28,541 nucleotides of DNA, from IMG/VR virus record IMGVR_UViG_3300048065_000820, positions 1-28,541 of that record; one strand, given 5' to 3'. Shown in pieces: positions 18,401-24,400 of the stretch (the stretch's first letter is position 1; each line of letters starts with the position of its first letter). The notes under the pieces are model-generated. The model was given only the letters and a program-made list of their open reading frames with translations. It ran no database searches and was not told the origin of the DNA. The position numbers were made by a program, and so were the translations under genes. The stretch is from a virus.

Positions 18401-20572
18401 ACCAGTTCCAAATACTTTAAATATACCTTCAGTTGAAACGGAAGCACTTACCGAACCAGTTGTAATTAAGTTCGATAATAACGCATCTTCAACTAAAGCT
18501 GAACGAGGGATGTTAAATAATCCTTCACCACTACCACTAAAGAATCCACTTCCAGATGGTATTTCAATATCTCCTATAAAGATAGAACCACTTTCATCAG
18601 AAGTTACTTTAAATACACTATCTTCAGTTGATGCAGTTACACTACCACTTGCTATAAATACAGCTTCTCTTGTTACTAAAGCTTCAATTGCTTCTTGTGC
18701 ATCATTAGAAAGTGCTGAGAATGGTATATCAAATAAATCCTCACCACTACCACTATATTTTGAACCACTATTTAATTGAACTGCTCCACTAACAAATACC
18801 GAACCACTTAATTCAGTTGTTACTGAACCTGTTGATTGTACTCTAAAGAAACCATCAGTTGAAACCGATGCGGTTACTGAACCAGTAGATATTAAGTTTG
18901 AAATAAGTGCATCATCCGTTAATGCAGTTCTTGGTATATTAAATAATTTTTCACCACTACCACTAAAGAATGAACCACTACTTAAAAATACAGAACCTGT
19001 AAAAGTAGAACCACTTAATTCTGATTCTACAACTAATCCAAAGTTTGGAGAAACTGATGCGGTTACTGAACCACTTCTAATATTATTTGTAATAAGAGCA
19101 TCCTCAGTAAGTGCTGAACGAGGTATATCAAATAACTCCGCACCACTACCACTAAATATACTACCGCTACTTAATCTTAAACTACCAGTGAATGTAGAAC
19201 CACTAGCTTCCGATGTTACAACAAACCCATCTTCATCTGAAACAGATGCAGTTACATTACCAGATTGTATTTTAGTTGATACTTCAACTTCTTCAGCTAA
19301 TGCTGATAAAGGTATATTAAATAAGTTTTCACCACTACCACTAAAGAATGAACCACTACTTAGAAATACTGAACCAGTAAATGTAGAACCACTATCTAAT
19401 GAGTTTACTACAAAACCAGTATCAGGTGATACTGAAGCAGTTACTGCTCCACTAATAATTAAATTCGTTTCTAATGCATCTTCAGTAAGTGCTGAACGAG
19501 GTATATTGAATAAGTTTTCACCACTACCACTAAATGATGAACCACTATTAAGATTAACATTTCCACTAACTAATAACGAACCACTTAACTCAGTTGTTAC
19601 TGAACCCGTTCCGAATACTCTGAAGAATCCATCTTGAGAAACGGAAGCCGTTACTGAACCTGTTGTTATTAAGTTTGAAAGTAATGCATCATCGGTTAAT
19701 GCCGATTTTGGTATATTAAATAAGTTCTCACCACTACCACTAAAAGCAGAACCTGATATTAATTGTACATTTCCACTTACAAATAAAGAACCACTTAATT
19801 CAGTTGTTACTGAACCAGTTCCGAATACTTTAAATACACCATCAGGTGATACAGATGCGGTTACTGAACCTGTTGTTATTAAGTTTGAGAGTAGTGCATC
19901 ATCAGTAAGTGCTGATTTTGGAATGTTGAATAAGTTTTCACCACTACCACTAAATGCTGAACCTGAAGTTAGTTGTACATTCCCACTAACAAATGTAGAA
20001 CCACTTATAGTAGTATCTCCAAATACATCTAATGAACCAGTTACTTCTACCGAACCTGTAAATTCTTGCTTATCAGTTGATAATTCACCAAATCGGTTTG
20101 AACCAGATGAGAATATAATTGAAGATGAAATTATTTCAACAATAAGTTCTCTTGCTACTATTCTATTATCAACAATTAAATCACCAGTAACTCTTACATC
20201 ACCAGTAACATCCATATCTCCACCAAATGATGATGATACGTTTACTAAAAACCCAGTATTAGGTGAAATTGATGCGGATGCAGAACCTGATATTAATCTT
20301 ACTGCTTCTGGAAGGTTATTTAATTGAGAACCATCTCCAGCAAATGAACCACTAAAAGAACCAGTAACTTGCTCTAATTGAAGTGTTGTAACAAATAAAC
20401 GATTACCATCAGCATCGGAAGCAACAAGCGCAATAGACCCAGATGAAAGTGAACCACTCTCAGGAACACCCAAGTTTGGTTCTGCTTCATTTAATCGTAG
20501 ATATTCGTACCTATCCTCCGAAACATCGGATGGTCTTACTACTTTAACCTTTCCGCTTAATAATTGGCTCAT
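9410..20572 (-). CDS. Giant modular fibre protein, 3,720 aa
   Basis: Complete open frame, MSQLLSGKVK to FLSANNIS. Domains in order: residues 1-50, a probable anchor (RYEYLRLNEAEPNLGVP, familiar at the start of marine phage structural proteins); 50-2030, about 20 SGS/FNIP beta modules, interrupted by cupredoxin-like domains near 1058-1172 and 1290-1400 and a LYYPKVVNKAGENLINGT domain at 1481-1636; 2114-2185, a VTFQHNFAIDYPVVQIYETG fibre domain; 2228-2295, three TASMTVLSASYA repeats; 2378-2540, Gly-X-Y stalk; 2540-2652, a third cupredoxin-like domain; 2652-3549, a long Gly-X-Y stalk; 3549-3720, a beta-rich tip ending SWPASIQWANGAAPTL...DGGSTYYGF, a C-terminus I know from phage tail proteins. 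The role is probably a very long host-contact fibre, but no enzymatic motif is visible. The Shine-Dalgarno is poor: AATAATAA directly precedes ATG. Confidence 0.93.
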   Translation of the reverse strand: MSQLLSGKVKVVRPSDVSEDRYEYLRLNEAEPNLGVPESGSLSSGSIALVASDADGNRLFVTTLQLEQVTGSFSGSFAGDGSQLNNLPEAVRLISGSASASISPNTGFLVNVSSSFGGDMDVTGDVRVTGDLIVDNRIVARELIVEIISSSIIFSSGSNRFGELSTDKQEFTGSVEVTGSLDVFGDTTISGSTFVSGNVQLTSGSAFSGSGENLFNIPKSALTDDALLSNLITTGSVTASVSPDGVFKVFGTGSVTTELSGSLFVSGNVQLISGSAFSGSGENLFNIPKSALTDDALLSNLITTGSVTASVSQDGFFRVFGTGSVTTELSGSLLVSGNVNLNSGSSFSGSGENLFNIPRSALTEDALETNLIISGAVTASVSPDTGFVVNSLDSGSTFTGSVFLSSGSFFSGSGENLFNIPLSALAEEVEVSTKIQSGNVTASVSDEDGFVVTSEASGSTFTGSLRLSSGSIFSGSGAELFDIPRSALTEDALITNNIRSGSVTASVSPNFGLVVESELSGSTFTGSVFLSSGSFFSGSGEKLFNIPRTALTDDALISNLISTGSVTASVSTDGFFRVQSTGSVTTELSGSVFVSGAVQLNSGSKYSGSGEDLFDIPFSALSNDAQEAIEALVTREAVFIASGSVTASTEDSVFKVTSDESGSIFIGDIEIPSGSGFFSGSGEGLFNIPRSALVEDALLSNLITTGSVSASVSTEGIFKVFGTGSIKSEFSGSVSISESLDVPKIIADEFTGSLSGSVAGDGSQLNNIPQSALSEDATRIASGSATASISPNLGFVVNTSSSIEGDLSVSGRITAEEIFVNFISSSIVISTGSNIFGDDSNTDTQKLFGETQIFGNVTASAKISSSGFVGDGSELFNIPQSALSEDAPLISSGSVTASVSPNFGFVVESTESGSTFSGSIQISGSVTLTSGSSFSGSGENLFNIPQSALSEDSPRISSGSVSASISPNLGLIVNTSASIDGDIDVSGVVSASIFSGSGESLFNIPLSAITEEAFRIVSGSVTASVDPNRGFEVNSTGRFDDSITTSGSLIVSASTSWGPDNLEKIVKVIGTDDGNKYEIDGKRQPLLYLVSGSTYTFNQSDSTNATHEIRFSTTDNGTHAGGVPFTGSVDTGSISAGTNGSQVTIAINFNTPDTLYYYCLNHSGMGGEIRKVLSYPISETIINDTVVVTGSIFTSGSITTTGDIDTNIVRGTQFSGSFSGSGRDLFDIPLSALAEDVEELSFIASGSVTASTDPEFGFKVNTTSSIEGDLNVTGGLYVSTSVIELETLPITQSVTIGQNGFAINGNLKQPLKFLNGLTYHFDISDSSNANNPIKLSQTVDGSHNTGTQYTTGVTTNGTAGNSGAFLKLEVTDNTPKRLYYFSTPSASYGSSIKILEEVPTISQNIINGNTEITGTLDVSSISSAEKISSPFITSSYLTSSVIDFVTGENTFPSQPGRLKWNETDGTLDLGMSGGSASLQIGQELYYPKVVNKAGENLINGTLVMVDPNNPSQGQRIRVIKSISDGTYDSDLLIGVLTENIDNNQEGFATWFGMVRDVKVDLLEDAGLKYTGSTWSEGDILYPDPQRAGGMTNVKPEAPNLKSTIALVERVNGDNIQLLVRPQLGNHLEDLHDVQIVSASNNDIIVFSSSSNRFENRSDNLVLSGSFSGSYTGVYFGDGSNLENVQAAAAPLISSGSATASVASGDTFVVTAPQSGSEFTGSIVTSGSITVGGGGRFVGDGSGLTDIDIANLALTLNVLESGSATASLDETEFKVFNNNISTSVDSSFSGSVNISESLDVGGIITGDGSGITNIDIANLAIDSSKIFTGSVTASVDPLGFFRVENLDPTLRSGSVKVEISGSLEVSQSITASLYRGDGGGLFNIPLDAIEDLELDRIVSGSATASISPNKGFFANTQISGTLFVGDGGGLFNIPADALQDLQLPLIISGGVSASVEPNEGFRVFSPTYGSKFTGSLNISGSVTIPSGSGFFSGSGEGLFNIPADAIVGLDQSRILSGSVTASTNPDDGFVVTSIASGSTFFGEVNFQNDVSASKITVTDEIFSPRITSSFVGSYQGENVGIDVPDDLDILVFDAAANKFRPVTQFGDTAVFPFSDVTQVTFQHNFAIDYPVVQIYETGSNGQIIPQAIESIDSSSVRVTFSGLTSGQAVIGTGGRLAGFVEGDDVVGLVNSASYALFAENAGTASSLVGFDSASLAELGNLSQYIKNNQTASMTVLSASYAETASFAVNAGDFNTDNFVRTDQTASMTVLSASYAESASYAINAVSAEDYVRNNQTASMTVLSASYAATASFALNAGDFVGENFLPNNGTGSFVGRFEVSGSLVVTGSTELIGLETGSSDTVLVINETTNRIEKRDVTAVSGTSGTGGTSGTGGSSGSSGSAGTSGTSGTSGSSGSAGTSGTSGTSGSSGTSGSSGTSGTTGTSGTSGTSGSSGSAGTSGTSGSSGTSGTSGSSGTSGSSGSSGTSGSGGSSGSSGTSGTSGSAGSSGSSGSSGTSGTSGTSGSSGSGGTSGTSGTSGSSGREGGRLFVVENAGFAYSFSGYTGDFPTITLVRGELFYFDVSDVASSHPFALRLSDGNTNTVPGTTNNDPTNGNHSTSVLVKYRVPEDAPDSIVYQCASHSSMIGTIQIVDKYGTSGTSGTSGSSGSSGTGGSSGSSGSSGSSGTSGSSGTSGSSGSSGSGGTSGSSGSSGSSGSSGSSGTSGSSGTSGTSGTSGSSGSSGSSGSSGSSGSSGSSGTSGADGEEGSSGSAGTSGTSGSSGSSGSTGTNGTSGTSGTSGTSGERGSSGSAGTSGTSGTNGTSGSSGTSGSSGTSGTSGTSGTSGTSGTSGTSGSGGTAGTSGSSGTTGTSGSSGTSGSSGTSGTSGTNGTSGSSGTSGSSGTSGTSGSTGTSGTSGTSGTNGTSGSAGTSGSAGTSGTSAEGSSGTSGTSGSSGTSGSSGTTGTSGTSAEGSSGTAGTSGTSGSSGTSGTSGTSGSSGTSAEGSSGTSGTSGSSGSAGTSGTTGTSGTSAEGSSGSSGTSGTNGTSGSSGTSGSSGTTGEDGEDGTSGSSGSSGQDGTFFGSSGSSGTSGSTGTAGSSGINGVDGTDGTSGTTGRDGTFFGSSGTSGTSGSSGSSGSAGTSGSAGSSGTSGTSGTSGQDGTFFGSSGTSGTSGETGTSGTSGLGSSGTSGTSGVDGTFFGSSGTSGETGTSGTSGAGTSGTSGSSGTSGTSGQDGTFFGSSGTTGTSGTSGAGTSGTSGSSGTSGTSGVDGTFFGSSGSSGTDGTSGTSGLGTDGTSGQSGSSGTTGTGGSSGTGGTSGQDGTFFGSSGTSGTNGTSGSSGTSGLSGTSGTSGTSGLDGTFFGSSGTSGSDGTSGQTGSSGTSGVSGSAGTSGVSGTSGQDGTLFGSSGSSGTSGSSGSTGTAGSSGVSGTAGTSGLDGTLFGSSGSSGTSGSSGSTGTAGSSGSSGSSGTAGTSGLDGTLFGSSGSSGTSGSSGSSGTSGVGGSNGSSGTSGLDGTLFGSSGSSGVSGTSGSSGTSGETGSSGSSGSSGSSGLLNVANDGADRVLTMDGDGTGTAQSNLTFDGADLDVTGNVQISGELDVDGDFLGATTFSTRFHENYNNIGNSTGGTTIDLSTANNFRIDRIGSITIALSNAPSAPRAIGFTLLLEDSSGGTATVSWPASIQWANGAAPTLTAGGKDILVFYTYDGGSTYYGFLSANNIS
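10020..11353 (-). repeat. Twelve DGT(F/L)FG interruptions in the stalk
   Basis: DGTFFGSSG occurs eight times (about 10492, 10602, 10755, 10862, 10980, 11087, 11218 and 11337) and DGTLFGSSG four times (about 10020, 10131, 10251 and 10370). Distances are about 107 to 153 bp, i.e. 36 to 51 residues. The residue before DGT is Q, R, V or L. All four L variants sit at the C-terminal end of the series, consistent with recent expansion there. Each breaks the Gly-X-Y pattern with two hydrophobic residues, so each may be a kink or trimerisation point. Confidence 0.9.
11480..11770 (-). repeat. Four GTSAEGSSG units
   Basis: The unit SAEGSSG appears near 11485, 11573, 11668 and 11755, spaced about 87 to 95 bp. 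It is the only place in this part of the stalk where a charged residue recurs. The codons differ (tct, tcc, tca and gcg/gct variants), so the copies have diverged silently. Confidence 0.85.
12615..12955 (-). other. Cupredoxin-like domain between the two stalks (residues 2540-2652)
   Basis: Reading GRLFVVENAGFAYSF...LVRGELFYFDVSDVASSHPF...DSIVYQCASHSSMIGTIQIV. The putative copper ligands are H2587 (SSHPFAL), C2636, H2639 and M2642 (CASHSSM). The Cx2Hx2M loop has the spacing of amicyanin-type blue copper sites, and the His sits about 49 residues before the Cys, as in small cupredoxins. Copper binding is inferred; the fold alone could be structural. Confidence 0.7.
12955..13437 (-). repeat. Short Gly-X-Y stalk of the 3,720-aa fibre
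   Basis: About 160 residues (2378-2540) of glycine-every-third repeats begin after DVTAVSGTSG and end at GREGGRLF, where the third cupredoxin-like domain starts. The triplets are again GTS, GSS and GSA without proline. A folded domain thus sits between two stalk segments. Confidence 0.92.
13660..13890 (-). repeat. Three TASMTVLSASYA repeats
   Basis: The segment NQTASMTVLSASYAETASFA and close variants occur at about 13858-13889, 13761-13793 and 13661-13693, a period near 98 bp. They are alanine-rich and probably helical, and lie directly before the first Gly-X-Y stalk, where a trimerising coiled-coil neck would be expected. That role is inferred. Confidence 0.8.
16375..16705 (-). other. Degenerate cupredoxin-like domain (residues about 1290-1400)
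   Basis: The framework matches the neighbouring domains (GNLKQPLKFLNGLTYHFDIS, then VTTNGTAGNSGAFLKLEVTD, then RLYYF), but the Cys-His-Met loop is replaced by STPSASYG, and the upstream His position is Asn in SNANNPIKL. It would not bind copper at a type-1 site and is probably structural. Confidence 0.65.
17055..17400 (-). other. Cupredoxin-like domain with intact ligand set (residues about 1058-1172)
   Basis: The domain runs KYEIDGKRQPLLYLVSGSTY, TFNQSDSTNATHEIRFSTT, then TPDTLYYYCLNHSGMGGEIR. Putative ligands are H1107 (THEIRF), C1159, H1162 and M1165 (CLNHSGM). The YYYC-NHSGMGG ending is common in marine phage and bacterial proteins, as far as I recall. Copper binding is inferred from spacing. 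Confidence 0.72.
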
Positions 20573-20595
20573 TTATTATTAGTCTTAGTATATAA

Positions 20596-21456
20596 TTATT
20601 CGTTTGCACTTTCAAGAATCGATAATATTACAGTTAAATTTGTAGAACCTGATACAATTAATGAAAATTGTTGTTCTAATACTAACTTACCTGCCACAAT
20701 CGGTGATAATGAATCTCCAGCTGGTATAATTACATTTGTAATTAAATCAACTGGTTCTTGTAAAACTCTCGTTGGAGTTGATATCGTATCGGATATAGCA
20801 TCCAATAAATCAACTGATGCTGATATTGAACCTGTTTCTGATACAAATGTATTATCTATGGATTGTGTTACCGAATCTTGATATAATCTAGATACAGCCG
20901 ATGAACCTGTTACCGATTCATTAATAAGTATTTGTTCTACTAATTTAGTGGCATAATCTATTGATTGATATGATGAAGTGAAATAATCATTAGGAATCAA
21001 AATTTCCCCATTCTTATTATAATAAGAAAGAGCTGCTTTTTTAGATTGTAATGTCCCTCCTGCTATTAAATCTGCCTCAACACCATCCAAAGCAGTTTTA
21101 ACATATCCTTCAAAAAAGGAAGATGTAAAACTAAATGGAATTTGTGTTAAATTATTTTGAAAATTAATATACGCAGCAGATTCTTTTTCAATAAAAGTTT
21201 GGTTTTTTTCTATAAGTGCAGATGCACTTAAAAAACTACCTGAATTAATTATTGAATCTACTTGAGGTACTGGTAATTCCCTATTACTTGTTATACTAAT
21301 AGTAACGGGCTCGTTTGCTTCACCCGTATTTGTTATCTGAGCTGATAATAAGATAGTAGAAACTCCTTTTGGAGCTGAATAAACTACATCATCATCACCT
21401 GTCAAAGTGGTAAGTACGGATTTAAATGCATTTAGTGGTATTAATTCTTCTGCCAT
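20596..21456 (-). CDS. 286-aa virion protein: small beta protein with an inserted CxRD-type module
   Basis: Residues 1-65 (NAFKSVLTTL, VVYSAPKGVSTILLSAQITN) and 232-286 (VDLITNVIIPAGDSLSPIVA, ending LTVILSILESANE) align with the two halves of the 110-residue protein at 7286-7618: FKN, VYTTPAATATTVIG, KGAVIPNGSSAVLVGGDQKV and VILSVLEIS. Between them about 165 residues are inserted. Residues about 75-187 resemble the modules of the giant gene upstream: LIEKNQTFIEKESAAYIN matches NNREFIQSESISYLS, LDGVEADLIAGGTLQSKKAA matches LDAIATDIIYGGNERSIRAA, and SIDYATKLVEQIL matches GINYAARLAEKVL. The conserved Cys of those modules is missing here. It is probably a virion surface or baseplate part. AGGA lies only one base before ATG, unusually close. 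Confidence 0.88.
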   Translation of the reverse strand: MAEELIPLNAFKSVLTTLTGDDDVVYSAPKGVSTILLSAQITNTGEANEPVTISITSNRELPVPQVDSIINSGSFLSASALIEKNQTFIEKESAAYINFQNNLTQIPFSFTSSFFEGYVKTALDGVEADLIAGGTLQSKKAALSYYNKNGEILIPNDYFTSSYQSIDYATKLVEQILINESVTGSSAVSRLYQDSVTQSIDNTFVSETGSISASVDLLDAISDTISTPTRVLQEPVDLITNVIIPAGDSLSPIVAGKLVLEQQFSLIVSGSTNLTVILSILESANE

Positions 21457-21457
21457 A

Positions 21458-21461
21458 TCCT
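21458..21461 (-). promoter_or_regulatory. Close-set Shine-Dalgarno AGGA
   Basis: TATAGGATATGGCA: AGGA is separated from the ATG at 21456 by one base, which is shorter than usual. It may be weak, or initiation may depend on coupling with the giant gene 33 bases upstream. Confidence 0.55.
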
Positions 21462-21489
21462 ATATAAATATTTGTTTTCTTTTTTATCC

Positions 21490-24400
21490 TTAATCTTGCA
21501 GTGCTAATGAGAATGGTGTTACAAGTGAGAATAGTGATTTAGAGAATGTTCTACCTTCTAATGTACCAGAAGCTTGTTTAATAACAAGACCCCCACCAAT
21601 TCTAAAGTCACCAAGTTCGTTACCTGATGTGAAGAATACTCTACCTCCACCTATTTCAGTAATTTCCTTATCAGGATCAGGTACACCATCACCACCTTGG
21701 TTAGGAGGTAATGCTTTATAAGTTACCCCAGCACCAGCGTAAGAGAAATCATGCCCAGTTGTAATAATTAAAGAACCAAACTCTTCAACTGGTGCCTGTC
21801 TAGCAACAAATTGGAATTGAGTTCTTAAATATCTATTAGTTTCTGCAGTTTCTTTCTTTTGTTCGTTTATAACCACAGCCGCACTTCCGTATATACCATT
21901 GTAATACGATTCAGCTGCTCTAATACTTCTTTCGTTACCACCATAAATGATATCAGTTGCGATAGCATCTAAGATGAAACCAGTATCTCTATAACATTTT
22001 TCTTCATTGTATATAAAGTTAGGGAAAGCAGCGTTTGTGTACGATATTGCTTTACCTTGTAATACTTTCTTAGCGTTTCTAAGAGCGGTAGCCCCATTAT
22101 TATTTAAAAATGCTGGGAATACTAATTGTTGTTGTTTGATTATCTTCTCAGCTAACCCTTTAGAGAAATCAATACCATCAGTTGTTTGTGGTTTTTGCTC
22201 CGTTGTAGCGATTGAAGGAATGTAGTAGTAGAATGTACCTGCTTGTACTGCTCTTTCATTACCACCATATGTTAAATCAGTTGCTACTGCATCTATGATG
22301 TATCCTAAATCTCTACTACAACTAACTTCGTTGTATTCAAACTCACTCCAAGATGAACTTAGATAAGCGATTGTTTCTTTTTGTATAAATGTTGTATTAT
22401 CTCTTAATAACTGAACACCATTTGTAATTTCAGCCGATGGAGTTGTGTATGGTAGATTCTGAACTACATTTTGTGAAGTTCCATTTGCGAATCTGATTCC
22501 ATCAACAGTCGGGTCTAATTGATTTTGCTCTGAAGGTGTTCCAGCGTTTGTTGCTCTTGAAGGATATCTCCAATAGTACAATCCTGCATTAATACTTCTT
22601 TCATTACCACCATATACTAAATCAGTTACAGCTGCATCTATAATATATCCAGTATCTCTTCTACACTTATCTTCATTATATTTTACATTACTCCAAGAAG
22701 ATGAGATAAACTCAATTGTTTCGTTTTGTACAAAACTTCTATTGTTTCTTAATAATTCAGCTGATGCAGATACTTCAGCAGATGCGGTAACAAATGTTAT
22801 GTTTTCTAACACTTTTTCAGCCAATCTTGCTGAGTAATTGATACCATCAATTGTTTGATTCAATTGTCCATTTGGATTACTTTGGAAATTAACAGTTGCA
22901 TCCGATGGATATAAGTAATAGTACTCACCATTTACTCTACCTCTTTCATTTCCACCATATAAGAAATCAGTTGCTACACCATTTAAGATATAACCAGTAT
23001 CTCTCTTACATTTATCTTCATTGTAATCAAATGTACTCCAAGAAGAAGAAATATATGATATTACTTCATTTTGGATAAATTCTTTGTTATCTAAAAGAAC
23101 TTTATTACCAGCTAATCTTTCAGCCGATGCCGTTACGAATATTTCGTTTTGTACTAATTTACTTGCCACATCACCCGCGTACTTAATACCCGTTGTAGTT
23201 GGTTCTAATTGAGTTGATGTTGCTGATGAAGGATATTTGTAGTAGTATTCTCCTGCAATTTTACTTCTTTGGTTACCACCATAAAGTAAATCAGTAGATA
23301 CTGCATCTAAAATATGTCCAACATCTCTCATACAAGTTGATTCTACATAATCAAACCCTTCCCAAGAAGAACTTAGGTAAGAAATTGATTCAGATTGAAT
23401 AAACTCTCTATTATTTCTAATTAATTCAACTGATGCTGATATTTGAGTTGATGGGAAATCAAATGTTACACCTTTAACGATTTGTTCAGTTAATTGTGCT
23501 GCGTAATTGATACCATCAATAGTTTGTTGAGCTTGAGAACCAGTTCCATTAGCTTCAGATGGGAATTGGTAATAGAATCTAGCATTTACCGAAGATGCTG
23601 ATACAATTCCGTATCTTAAATCTTCTGCTACACCATTTACTATAAATCCAACATCTCTTCTACACTTAACATCATCATAATCAAATCCTACCCAAGAAGA
23701 AGAAATATATTCCACAACTTCATTTTGTATAAATGTTACACTTTCAGTAATCAATCCATAAGTAGTTAGGATATCTGAATCAGTAGAAACTGCCCCATAA
23801 TTAGATGAAGTTGGTGTTGAACCTGTTCCATTTGAGATTGCATCTGATACAATTGCGAATGAAGATGAAATTGTGTTAAGAATTGTAATATCAGTTATAT
23901 CACCTCCAGTTGCTGGTGAGAATGAAGTTACTTTAATTCCATTATCGGTATTCAAACTTCCAGTTGGAATAAATAATGTTTCTTTGTTAACTAATTTTTG
24001 AATTAAATCTTTAGTATAGATTAATGCATCAGTTGTTTCATCTAATTGGTTATCAGTTGCTTCAGATGGGAATCTATAATAGAATTCACCAGCGGTTAAT
24101 GCTCTTTGGTTTCCACCATATCTTAAATCAGTAGCAACAGCATCAATAATAAATCCAGTATCTCTACTACAACTTAATTCATTGTATTCAAAGTTTGGAT
24201 ATTTAGCGTTTACGAATGCTACAGTTTCAGCTTGTAAGAATTCTCTATTTTCTCTGATTGTATCATAAACATAATCAACTTCATTTGATGCAGTTTGGAA
24301 TATTGCTCCACTTACAATTTCTGATACAAATCCTTGTACGAAATCTACTGCAGTTACAGTTGGGTCTTTTTGTTTATTCTCATTTGGTACACCACCAATT

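Larger units (their letters stand above)
14480..20345 (-). repeat. About 20 SGS/FNIP beta modules
   Basis: The module is FSGSGENLFNIP-SAL-DDAL, then ISSGSVTASVSPD-GF-V, then SGS-beta strands. I count twenty copies from QLNNLP near 20325 to GLFNIPADAI near 14560; most keep [FN][ND]IP, and degenerate ones read NLENVQ, GLTDID and GITNID. N-terminal copies are about 75-80 residues. Copies 2 and 3 are nearly identical, suggesting recent duplication. Two inserts (cupredoxin-like pair, LYYPKVV domain) interrupt the array. Two copies of the same module occur in the left giant protein. Confidence 0.88.
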
